The notes under the pieces: generated by a model
The model's database searches: none
What the model was told of the DNA's origin: nothing
Seen by the model: only the letters and a program-made list of their open reading frames with translations
Assembly: GCA_023260835.1 (NCBI GenBank)
Contig: JALQTR010000020.1
Span: forward strand, 1-33,563
Source: Paracoccaceae bacterium
GTDB lineage: Bacteria; Pseudomonadota; Alphaproteobacteria; Rhodobacterales; Rhodobacteraceae
DNA length: 33,563 nucleotides
Direction: 5' to 3'
Made by a program: the position numbers and the translations under genes
Part shown: positions 19,058 to 27,469 of the stretch, piece after piece
How the letters are laid out: each line of letters opens with the position of its first letter
Numbering within the stretch: the first letter of the stretch is position 1

Positions 19058-20071
19058 TTATTTTGCTGCGTCAAAATCATAGAACAGCTCGATCAAGCGA
19101 TCGTAATTTGCGGTGCCACCGGGTTGGCCGGACATCACATCGCGCATACGCTCCCATGTTTTTTCACGCGCTGCGGCCAGGTAATTCGCTTTGGCCTGCC
19201 CCTCTAGCGACACAACCTTCATACCTGCCGCTTCCAACGCTGCGAAATCCTGATCGCGTTTGGTGCGCAGGGCCGCAACACTGTCTTTTTCGTGCTGAAT
19301 GGCCACATCCTGCAGGATTTTCTTTGCTGCATCTGACAAGGAATTCCAGCGATCATTGTTCACAATCACGCCCAAATCGGTCGAGAAGAAGCATGGTTCA
19401 ATGCGATAGTTCAGGAATTCATTCCATTTCAGATCGATCAGACCAATCTGTGTCCAACCGGTTGCATCCACAACACCGCGCTGCAGGGCGGAATATACCT
19501 CACCCGTTGGCAAATCGATGACCTGCGCCCCCAGATAATTGGTGAAGAACGCGTTATAAACGTTGTTCCCGCGCAGCTTTAGGCCATCCACCTCGAGGTT
19601 GCCATTGGCATCGAATTTCGGTTCATCCCGGGTCCACAAGTTGTAGCACACGCCACTGTCAAACCAGCCCAGATACTTCAGGCCCATTTTTTCCTGATGG
19701 ATCTGATCGATCAGCGCGATGCCGCCATTGGCGCGGGTTTCCACGGCTGTCAGGTTCGATGCCACCATTGCATCCTTTTCAGGCAGCGCACCGCCATAGA
19801 AGGAACCAGGGGTATAGACCATATCGACAATCCCATCGCGCACTGCGTCGGGCTGTTGGAACATGCCGATGGCCTCTGGCCCGCCGCGCACGTCGATTTG
19901 GATCACGCCTTTGCCAGCCTCGTTTACCTTATCCACAAAGCTGAGGAAGCTTTTGGTATAGATCAGCGTGGCAGGGAAGGCATGCACGGCAGAAATGCGT
20001 TCTTCTGCGTTGATGGCCGTTGCCAGCATGGTTGCCCCGGCCAGCAAACTTCCCAGTAATTTCATCTTCAT
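19058..20071 (-). CDS. dctP: TRAP transporter substrate-binding protein (DctP family)
   Basis: MKMKLLGSLLAGATMLATAINAEERISAVHAFPATLIYTKSFLSFVDKVNEAGKGVIQIDVRGGPEAIGMF...GLKLRGNNVYNAFFTNYLGAQVIDLPTGEVYSALQRGVVDATGW; signal peptide supports start at 20071 rather than 20215. Confidence 0.93.
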   Translation of the reverse strand: MKMKLLGSLLAGATMLATAINAEERISAVHAFPATLIYTKSFLSFVDKVNEAGKGVIQIDVRGGPEAIGMFQQPDAVRDGIVDMVYTPGSFYGGALPEKDAMVASNLTAVETRANGGIALIDQIHQEKMGLKYLGWFDSGVCYNLWTRDEPKFDANGNLEVDGLKLRGNNVYNAFFTNYLGAQVIDLPTGEVYSALQRGVVDATGWTQIGLIDLKWNEFLNYRIEPCFFSTDLGVIVNNDRWNSLSDAAKKILQDVAIQHEKDSVAALRTKRDQDFAALEAAGMKVVSLEGQAKANYLAAAREKTWERMRDVMSGQPGGTANYDRLIELFYDFDAAK

Positions 20072-20113
20072 CACTTCATCCTCCAATAATTGGGGTCGTT
20101 GCCCCGGGTTTGG

Positions 20114-20135
20114 TGCTGCCCTGATCAGGGCAACA
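20114..20135 (-). terminator. Intercistronic hairpin between leuD-like and dctP genes
   Basis: TGCTGCCCTGATCAGGGCAACA: near-perfect 22 nt inverted repeat with one mismatch. Confidence 0.45.
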
Positions 20136-20159
20136 GGTTTGCGCCAATTCAGGCGCGCG

Positions 20160-20771
20160 TCAATCCATCGCCGCGGGCCAAGCCCAAGGCGCGGTTTGAT
20201 GTCGTTGACGGGCAAAGCCGTCTATGTCGGTTTTATGGTGCTGCGTCAGATCAATATCATCCCAGCCGTTTTGCAATTTCAGCGCCCAAGCATCATCCAG
20301 CTGGAATGGCAGAACCAAATCACCCATGCGCAATGATTTATCCTGCAATGATACGGATATATCTGCGGCACCGGCCTGTAATGCACCCTCAATCGTGGCA
20401 TGGGTTTGTGCGTCCACACGCGCTGGCAGCAGGCCGTTATTGACCGCGTTAGATGCGAAAATATCACCAAAGCTGGGCGCGATGACGGCACGTATACCGG
20501 CGTCGATCAACGCATAAACCGCCGCTTCGCGTGATGATCCGCTGCCAAAGCCACGCCGCGTCACCAATACAGACGCTTGCGGTGTGCCGTTCAGCGGGAA
20601 ATCAGGCCGCAATGCACCACCCGCATCGCGGCGCAGATCATACAGCAGATAATCGCCATACCCAGCGCTGCGCGGGGTCGACATAAACCGCGCCGGGATC
20701 AGCTGATCGGTGTCGATATTGGCCAGGGGCAAAAGCACCGCTTGGCCCTGATGCGTGGTCCAACCCGCCAT
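20160..20771 (-). CDS. Aconitase-superfamily hydro-lyase small subunit (LeuD-like)
   Basis: LPLANIDTDQLIPARFM...YGDYLLYDLRRDAGGALRPDFPLN...GFGSGSSREAAVYALIDAGIRAVIAPSFGDIFASNAVNNGLLPARV. Confidence 0.9.
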   Translation of the reverse strand: MAGWTTHQGQAVLLPLANIDTDQLIPARFMSTPRSAGYGDYLLYDLRRDAGGALRPDFPLNGTPQASVLVTRRGFGSGSSREAAVYALIDAGIRAVIAPSFGDIFASNAVNNGLLPARVDAQTHATIEGALQAGAADISVSLQDKSLRMGDLVLPFQLDDAWALKLQNGWDDIDLTQHHKTDIDGFARQRHQTAPWAWPAAMD

Positions 20772-22171
20772 CAGCCCATCCCCCCCGATAATTTACGCAA
20801 ATCAGTCAAACAGCCAGTGACGGCAGCCGCCGCGACCATTGCGGGGCTCATTAAATGGGTGCGAGCCCCGCGGCCCTGCCGCCCACGAAAATTACGGTTG
20901 GTGGACGATGCGCAGCGTTTGCCCTCGGCCACCAAATCGCCATTCATGCCGACGCACATCGAACAGCCCGCTGCGGCCCAATCAAGACCCGCATCGGTGA
21001 AAACGCGGTCCAGACCTTCCGCCTCGGCTTGGGCCTTGATTTGCGCCGAACCAGGGGAAATCAGCCCCGGCACTTTGGCGCGCCGCCCGCGCAAAACGGC
21101 GGCGGCGGCGCGCAGATCCTCGATCCGGCCATTGGTGCAGGACCCGATGAACACTTGATCAACGGCTGTGCCTTCGATCGGGGTGCCGGGGCGCAGGCCC
21201 ATGTAATCCAATGCCTCGGCCGCGGCTTTGGCTTTGGCCGGGTCCAAATCATCTGGGTTGGGTATCGTTGCGGTGATTGGCAGGGCCTGTTCAGGGCTGG
21301 TGCCCCACGTCACGGTGGGCGCAATATCCGCCGCATCCAATGTCAATTCACGATCAAACCGTGCGTCCCGATCGCTGTGCAGCGTGGCCCAGTCGGCACG
21401 GGCGGCATCCCAATCGGTGCCTTTGGGCGCCAGAGGGCGGCCCTGCACATAGTCTGCCGTCACATCATCGGGGGCAATCATGCCAAACCGTGCGCCCCCC
21501 TCGATGGACAGATTGCACAGGGTCATGCGCCCCTCCATCGACAGGGCGCGGATGGCGCTGCCGGTGTATTCAACAGCGTGGCCCTGGGCGCCATCGGTCC
21601 CCAATTTTGAAATCCACGCCAAGGCAATATCTTTGGCCGTGACCCCCAAAGGCAGGCTGCCATCCACAGTAATCCGCATCGCCTTGGGCTTGCGCTGCCA
21701 AATGGTTTGCGTGGCCAGAACATGCGCAACCTCGGTCGCGCCAATACCAAAGGCCAGCGCGCCAAAGGCCCCATGCGTGGATGTGTGGCTGTCGCCACAA
21801 TTGATCAACAGACCCGGCAGGGTGATCCCCTGTTCCGGCCCAACCACATGCACAATCCCCTGATGTGGATCGAACAGATCATAAAGCCGCACGCCGTGTT
21901 GCGCCGCATTTTGACGCAGCGTATCAATCATCCGCGCAATGGCCGGATCAGCAATCGCATCGCGGTTTTTCGTCGGGGCATAATGGTCAACCACCGCAAA
22001 GGTCAATTCTGGCGCCGCCAAGGGCAAGCCCCGGGCCGCCAGCTTTGCGAACCCGTGGTGCGACCCTTCATGCACCAAATGCCGATCCACCCACAGCAGG
22101 GACATCCCATCTGCACGCCGCAGAATTTCATGCGCATCCCACAGTTTGTCCAAAAGCGTGCGGGCGGTCAT
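20771..22171 (-). CDS. Aconitase-superfamily hydro-lyase large subunit (LeuC-like)
   Basis: MTARTLLDKLWDAHEI...INCGDSHTSTHGAFGALAFGIGATEVAHVLATQT...FIGSCTNGRIEDLRAAAAVL...GCSMCVGMNGD (4Fe-4S cysteines); ATGA overlap with the GntR stop. Confidence 0.92.
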   Translation of the reverse strand: MTARTLLDKLWDAHEILRRADGMSLLWVDRHLVHEGSHHGFAKLAARGLPLAAPELTFAVVDHYAPTKNRDAIADPAIARMIDTLRQNAAQHGVRLYDLFDPHQGIVHVVGPEQGITLPGLLINCGDSHTSTHGAFGALAFGIGATEVAHVLATQTIWQRKPKAMRITVDGSLPLGVTAKDIALAWISKLGTDGAQGHAVEYTGSAIRALSMEGRMTLCNLSIEGGARFGMIAPDDVTADYVQGRPLAPKGTDWDAARADWATLHSDRDARFDRELTLDAADIAPTVTWGTSPEQALPITATIPNPDDLDPAKAKAAAEALDYMGLRPGTPIEGTAVDQVFIGSCTNGRIEDLRAAAAVLRGRRAKVPGLISPGSAQIKAQAEAEGLDRVFTDAGLDWAAAGCSMCVGMNGDLVAEGKRCASSTNRNFRGRQGRGARTHLMSPAMVAAAAVTGCLTDLRKLSGGMG

Positions 22172-22971
22172 AATCCACCCCCAGCACCGCGGCCAATGGC
22201 TGGTTCCCAATGGCGCGCCCCAGCATCGCCAACCCGTTCCAGCGGCATTTCAAGATGGAATATATCAGGGCGGTATAGGCCATACAAATATTCCACCCCC
22301 TGACCGTCCACATCCCGCACAACGCGGCGCAACGACAACAGCGCCGCCCCGACATCCACGCCCAATGCATCCGCCACATCCGGCCCCGCCAGGGTTGCGC
22401 TGACCGATTGATGGGCGTTCTTGATCTGCACTCCGCTGCGTTCCAACAATTTAAACAACGGCGTTGTTGCCAAATCATTTTCCGAATAATTCTGCGCAAT
22501 TGCCGCGGGCACATAGGTTGTAAGATGTGAAAACGGCACGCCATCATTCAGGCGCACCCGCGTGGCAATTTGTACCTGCGCCTCTTTTTCCAGCCGCATA
22601 GCCTGCGCCACAAAATCCGGCGCCGCACGATAGGCAAAGGACAACAGCCGCGCCGTTGTTTGCTGGCCCATCTGCACCAGCTGTGGCATCAGCGTTGTGA
22701 AATCCATAGCCGCCGGCGCAGGCGCCCCGGCCCCTGCCGCCACTCGCGTTCCCGACCCCGCACGCCGTTCGACCAGCCCAGCCGCGGACAGCGCCGCCAA
22801 AGCACGCCGGATGGTCACACGGGACACACCAAATTGCATGGCCAGCTTTTCTTCACCCGGCAGCAAATCTCCACCGGTCAGATCCCCACCAGAAATCTGA
22901 TCACGCAGGGCCAAATAAACTTGGCGCGCTTTCACCCCGTGGGGCACGATATGGGCGTGATCTTTGGTCAA
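22168..22971 (-). CDS. GntR-family transcriptional regulator with UTRA domain (HutC subfamily)
   Basis: ARQVYLALRDQISGGDLTGGDLLPGEEKLAMQFGVSRVTIRRALAALSAAGLVERRAGSGTRVA; C-terminal UTRA-like GVEYLYGLYRPDIFHLEMPLER. Confidence 0.92.
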   Translation of the reverse strand: MTKDHAHIVPHGVKARQVYLALRDQISGGDLTGGDLLPGEEKLAMQFGVSRVTIRRALAALSAAGLVERRAGSGTRVAAGAGAPAPAAMDFTTLMPQLVQMGQQTTARLLSFAYRAAPDFVAQAMRLEKEAQVQIATRVRLNDGVPFSHLTTYVPAAIAQNYSENDLATTPLFKLLERSGVQIKNAHQSVSATLAGPDVADALGVDVGAALLSLRRVVRDVDGQGVEYLYGLYRPDIFHLEMPLERVGDAGARHWEPAIGRGAGGGL

Positions 22972-23004
22972 GCTGGCTCCTATTTTTACAGCATTCAGGT
23001 AATC

Positions 23005-23089
23005 TGCGTTTCTAGAAAAGCAAATTTACAACAAAAATAAACAAAAAAATTTATCTGGAAAGATACAAAATATGTATTATTTATAATAC
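23005..23089. promoter_or_regulatory. AT-rich divergent control region with two palindromes
   Basis: TGCGTTTCTAGAAAAGCA (23005-23022, one mismatched pair) and GTATTAT-TT-ATAATAC (23074-23089, perfect 7 bp arms) between gntR and the hyu operon. Confidence 0.5.
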
Positions 23090-23124
23090 TGATTAATTTG
23101 ACAGGGAAAAAGGCACAAAACACC

Positions 23125-23703
23125 ATGCCAATGATCGACGTGCATCTTATCGAAGGCTATGACGCCAACGCGAAATCCCGATTGGCGCAGGCGATAACAG
23201 GGGCCGTTCGGCAGGTGGTGCCGGCCACGCCCGACCTTGTCACGGTTGTGATTCGTGACATGCCGCCGCAAAATTATTTCCGTGGCGGCGAAAATCGCAC
23301 GCCTGCGCCCGCCCGAAAGGATGCGATTGGGATCGTTCAATCCTATCTATCCGCGATGGAGGCACGGGATCTGACCACCGCCACGGCCCTGCTGGGCGAG
23401 GGATTCACCATGTATTTCCCTGCCTCTGGCCCGATGCACAGCCTTGCGGAACTGATTGAATGGGCCAAGCCACGTTATAAATTCGTAACCAAAACATACG
23501 ACGGGTATGACCAGATGCAATCGGCAATGGGCGATGCAACAGTTGTGTATTGCCGCGGCACATTGCAGGGCGAATACCACGATGGGCGCAGCTTCAGCGG
23601 CATCCGTTTTATTGACCGGTTCGAAGTCACAGCCGACAAAATCACCAAACAAGAGGTCTGGAACGACATGGCCGAAACGCAAGCCAAAGAAGGTGCCGCA
23701 TGA
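23125..23703 (+). CDS. Two-domain protein: N-terminal tautomerase fused to SnoaL/NTF2-like domain
   Basis: Start at ATG giving M-P(MIDVHLIEGYDANAKSRLAQAITGAVRQVV...) keeps the catalytic N-terminal Pro; residues after ~65 read RKDAIGIVQSYLSAMEARDLTTATALLGEGFTMYFPASGPMHSLAELIEWA... (SnoaL-like). Confidence 0.82.
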   Translation: MPMIDVHLIEGYDANAKSRLAQAITGAVRQVVPATPDLVTVVIRDMPPQNYFRGGENRTPAPARKDAIGIVQSYLSAMEARDLTTATALLGEGFTMYFPASGPMHSLAELIEWAKPRYKFVTKTYDGYDQMQSAMGDATVVYCRGTLQGEYHDGRSFSGIRFIDRFEVTADKITKQEVWNDMAETQAKEGAA

Positions 23704-25394
23704 CCGCAATAGACCCCGTTACCCTGTCCATCCTGTCTGGTCGGATGGAACAGATTGCCGATGAAATGGACGCCACCTTATTTCGTGCAGCCTTTAATCC
23801 CATTATCGCCGAAGCCCATGATGCCAGCCATGGCCTGTATCATGCGCAAACCGGCGATACGCTGGTGCAGGGCAAATCAGGGCTGCCGATTTTTGTGGGG
23901 GTTATGTCCTTTGCCGTGAAGGCCGTGATTGAAAAGGCCGCGCGCGATGGCGATCTGCAAGACGGCGATATCTACATCTTCAACGATGCGCATATTGGTG
24001 GCACACATTTGTCGGATATGCGTTTGGTGCGGCCCTATTTTCGGGATGGCCAGCTGTTTTGTTATCTGGCGTCTGTGGGTCATTGGCATGATCTGGGCGG
24101 TGCCGTCCCAGGAAATTACAACCCCGCCGCCACCGATGTGTTCCAAGAGGCCTTTAACCTACCCCCTGTTAAACTGGCCCGAGCTGGGCAAATCAACCAA
24201 GACATCATCGACATTTTGCTGCGCAATACGCGGCTGCCCCAATCGGCCATGGGGGATTTGAACGGGCAGCTGGGCGCGCTAGATTTGGGTGTAAAGCGCA
24301 TGGATGCGCTGCTGGATGAATATGGCGCCAACACCGTGGCCGAAGCACTGGACGCCCTTGGTACCCGCGCTGAAAGCCTGATGCGTGCGCAAATTCAGGA
24401 CCTGCCCAATGGTCGCTGGCACGCACATGATTATCTGGACAATGATGGCATCAACGACACCCCGCTGAAGATAAACCTGACGCTTGAGATTGCGGACGAT
24501 CAAATGCGGTTGGATTTCAGCGGCACCGCAGATCAATGCGCAGGCCCCGTGAACATTGCCCTGCCAACGGCTGTGGCAACGGCCTATGTTGCGATCAAAC
24601 ATATGTTCCCCGACCTGCCCGCCAATGCCGGCGTTATGAAACCGATTGATGTAGTGGTTCCCGAAGGCAGCCTGCTGGCCGCGAAATTCCCCGCCCCAAC
24701 CGGCGGCTACACCGAAACGATTTTGCGCATGATCGATGTGGTTTTTGCCGCCTTCGCGCAGGCCGCGCCCGAAATGGGGCTGGCCAATGCCTATGGCACG
24801 ATCAACGCGCTGTCGATTGCCGGTAAGCGCAAAAATGGGCAACCTTGGGTGATGTTCAGCTTCTATGGCGGGGGCCATGGGGCTTCGCTGACGGGGGATG
24901 GGCTGAACCATGGCAATGCGCCAATTTCAACCGCCACAATCCCACCGATGGAAATTTTAGAAGCCGCCTATCCCGTTATGTTCCGCAAATGGGCGCTGCG
25001 CCCAGACAGCGCTGGCGCGGGAACGCATCGTGGCGGATTGGGTGCAGAATATGAAATTGAAGTGCTCGAGGAAAACGGCGCCGAGGTGTTCTTATTCGGC
25101 GAACGCGGGCGGTTTGCCCCCAAGGGCGCCTGCGGTGGGGGCGAGGCCGCGCTGAATGGCTTTGCCTATGAACAAGATGATGGGTGGCACCAGCCGCCGC
25201 TGGCATCAAAAATGCGCGGCATTCGCCTGCGCGCGGGTCAGGCGGTGCGGCTGCAAACCCCCGGCGGGGGCGGTTACGGCACACCCGCGGATCGCGCGCC
25301 GGATGCCGTGGCGCGCGATGTTGCCCGCGGGCTGATCAGCGCAGAGGCCGCGGACAACACATATGGGCCCAAATGGCGAAAGGCACGAGGATGA
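23700..25394 (+). CDS. hyuB: Hydantoinase B / oxoprolinase family protein (HyuB)
   Basis: DPVTLSILSGRMEQIADEMDATLFRAAFNPIIAEAHDASHGLY...GDIYIFNDAHIGGTHLSDMRLVRPYF; ATGA overlap with upstream gene. Confidence 0.94.
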   Translation: MTAIDPVTLSILSGRMEQIADEMDATLFRAAFNPIIAEAHDASHGLYHAQTGDTLVQGKSGLPIFVGVMSFAVKAVIEKAARDGDLQDGDIYIFNDAHIGGTHLSDMRLVRPYFRDGQLFCYLASVGHWHDLGGAVPGNYNPAATDVFQEAFNLPPVKLARAGQINQDIIDILLRNTRLPQSAMGDLNGQLGALDLGVKRMDALLDEYGANTVAEALDALGTRAESLMRAQIQDLPNGRWHAHDYLDNDGINDTPLKINLTLEIADDQMRLDFSGTADQCAGPVNIALPTAVATAYVAIKHMFPDLPANAGVMKPIDVVVPEGSLLAAKFPAPTGGYTETILRMIDVVFAAFAQAAPEMGLANAYGTINALSIAGKRKNGQPWVMFSFYGGGHGASLTGDGLNHGNAPISTATIPPMEILEAAYPVMFRKWALRPDSAGAGTHRGGLGAEYEIEVLEENGAEVFLFGERGRFAPKGACGGGEAALNGFAYEQDDGWHQPPLASKMRGIRLRAGQAVRLQTPGGGGYGTPADRAPDAVARDVARGLISAEAADNTYGPKWRKARG

Positions 25395-27469
25395 CCGATA
25401 CAAACATCGCAAAAACCATGGTCGGCGTGGATGTCGGCGGCACCTTCACCGATGTCTTTGTGTTAGACGAGGCCACAGGCGTGGCGCGTGTGGCCAAAGT
25501 GCCAACCACCCGCCCCGATCAATCGGGCGGGTTCTTGGACGGGATCGGCCAGCAAGTGGCCGATTTATCCCGCATTGCGGTTGTGGTACATGGCACCACA
25601 GCAGGCACCAACGCGCTTTTGGAACGCAAGGGCGCCAAAACTGGTGTGATCTGCACCATGGGTCTGCGCGATGTGCTGGAAATGCGCCGCCGCGACCGGC
25701 CGCGCACATGGGGTCTGCGCGGGTCATTCGAACCCGTGGTGGATCGCCGCGACCGCCTAGAGGTGCCAGAGCGCACCTTGGCTGATGGATCCATCCATAC
25801 CCCCGTCGATCTGGACGCCGTGCGCAGCGCGGCACAGGCGCTGCTGGATCAGGGGTGCGACGCCGTCGCCATTTTGTTCGCGAACGCCTATGCCAATAAT
25901 GAAAACGAAGCCAAGGCCGCGCAGGCCGTGCGCGCGATCTGGCCCAACCCACATGTATCTACATCATCCGAAATTCTGCCCGAAATTCGGGAATTCGAAC
26001 GCTTTTCGACCACGGCGTTGAACGCCTATTTGCAGCCCGAGGTCTCGGGGTATTTGGGGCGGCTGGAAACCGCGCTGCGCGAGGGTGGGTTTGATGGCGA
26101 ATTCATGATCGTGCAATCCAATGGTGGCGTTATGGCCGTGGACACCGCCTGCCGCCTGCCCGTTCGCACGGCCCTGTCTGGGCCAGCCGCAGGTGTGATC
26201 GCCGCAGGGTATATCGCGCAGACGGCGGGATTTGATAACATTATCACCGGCGATATGGGCGGCACCAGCTTTGATGTATCGCTGATCGATGGTGGCCAAT
26301 CCATGCTGGCCGCGCAGACATCCATTGATTTTGGCATGGTGGTGCGCAGCCCAATGATCGAAATCACCACCATCGGCGCAGGCGGAGGATCCATCGCCTG
26401 GGTCGATAAGGGGGGCCTTTTGAACATTGGCCCAGAAAGCGCGGGCAGCAACCCCGGCCCTGTGGCATATGGTTTGGGCAATGATCGCCCCACAGTGACT
26501 GACGCCAATATCGTTCTGGGCCGCATTGATCCTGACAACCCAATCGGTGGCAAATTGAAACGTTTGGACGTGGACGCTGCCAAAGCCGCAATTGACACCC
26601 ATGTTGGCGCCCCGTTGGGTCTGGATACGATATCCGCGGCCGAAGCAATTTTAAAGGTCGCCAATTCGCGCATGGCCGGGGCAATCCGACTGGTCAGCAT
26701 TGAACGCGGGCTGGATCCCAAACGCTTTGCCTTTATGCCCTTTGGCGGTGGCGGTGCGCTGCACACCGGCGCCATGATGGCCGAGGTGGGGATGCGTCAG
26801 GCCATTGTGCCGCGTTATCCTGGGGTCACATCGGCCATGGGCTGTGTCATCGCCGATATGCGACAGGATTTTGTGCAAACGGTAAACGCGTTGCTGAATC
26901 AACTGGACCCCAGCGCGCTGCAATCCTTTATGCAAGATCACACCGATCAGGGCATGGCCCTGCTGGATGCGGCGCGCAGCACGTTTGAAGATCGCATCGC
27001 CACATTCTTGCTTGATATGGCCTATGTTGGGCAAACTCATACAGTTCCAGTGCCAATTGATGTACCGCTGAAAAATGGCCGCATTGCCCCGATCACAGCC
27101 GCGCAAATTGATGCCACATTTGACGCGGCCTATACGCAGACGTTTGGTCGCCTACTGCCAGGCGGGGTAAAGCGCGTGCTGAACCTGCGCAGCGCCATCA
27201 CCGGTATCCGCCCCAAGTTCGATTTGATGAGCTTGGCCCCCACAGGCACAGGCAGCACCGCCCCCATCGCGCATCGCAAAGTGCATTTCACCGATGGCTG
27301 GTATGATACCGCGATTTATGATCGTCTGGCCCTGCCCGCAGGCACCACAATCGCAGGCCCTGCGATCCTAACCCAAGCGGACACCACCGTTTTGGTTGAA
27401 CCGCATCTGCAAGCCCGCGTCGATGGCTTTGGCAATACAATCGTTGAATATAAAGGAGGCCACGCATGA
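25391..27469 (+). CDS. hyuA: Hydantoinase / oxoprolinase family protein (HyuA)
   Basis: MVGVDVGGTFTDVFVLDEATGVARVAKVPTTRPDQSGGFLDGI...VVHGTTAGTNALLERKGAKTGVICTMGLRDVLEMRRRDRP; start at 25391 by ATGA overlap with hyuB stop. Confidence 0.95.
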   Translation: MTDTNIAKTMVGVDVGGTFTDVFVLDEATGVARVAKVPTTRPDQSGGFLDGIGQQVADLSRIAVVVHGTTAGTNALLERKGAKTGVICTMGLRDVLEMRRRDRPRTWGLRGSFEPVVDRRDRLEVPERTLADGSIHTPVDLDAVRSAAQALLDQGCDAVAILFANAYANNENEAKAAQAVRAIWPNPHVSTSSEILPEIREFERFSTTALNAYLQPEVSGYLGRLETALREGGFDGEFMIVQSNGGVMAVDTACRLPVRTALSGPAAGVIAAGYIAQTAGFDNIITGDMGGTSFDVSLIDGGQSMLAAQTSIDFGMVVRSPMIEITTIGAGGGSIAWVDKGGLLNIGPESAGSNPGPVAYGLGNDRPTVTDANIVLGRIDPDNPIGGKLKRLDVDAAKAAIDTHVGAPLGLDTISAAEAILKVANSRMAGAIRLVSIERGLDPKRFAFMPFGGGGALHTGAMMAEVGMRQAIVPRYPGVTSAMGCVIADMRQDFVQTVNALLNQLDPSALQSFMQDHTDQGMALLDAARSTFEDRIATFLLDMAYVGQTHTVPVPIDVPLKNGRIAPITAAQIDATFDAAYTQTFGRLLPGGVKRVLNLRSAITGIRPKFDLMSLAPTGTGSTAPIAHRKVHFTDGWYDTAIYDRLALPAGTTIAGPAILTQADTTVLVEPHLQARVDGFGNTIVEYKGGHA

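Noticed and set aside
20855-21610. 251 aa plus-strand ORF
   Set aside because: Antisense to the LeuC-like gene, which has complete Fe-S cysteine motifs.
20160-22171. leuC/leuD gene symbols (leucine biosynthesis)
   Set aside because: Family membership is clear, but context (GntR regulator, TRAP, HyuAB, lyase) and the SREAA variant argue against the biosynthetic pair.
23063-23077. ATACA-N5-TGTAT shared with the LysR operator at 16161-16175 as a common regulon motif
   Set aside because: Same half-sites and spacing, but the regulators differ (GntR versus LysR) and a 5 bp AT-rich arm can recur by chance; kept only as a note within the local operator findings.
26026-26775. 249 aa and overlapping 212 aa minus-strand ORFs
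   Set aside because: Both antisense to hyuA; Pro/Ser/Arg-rich shadow translations.
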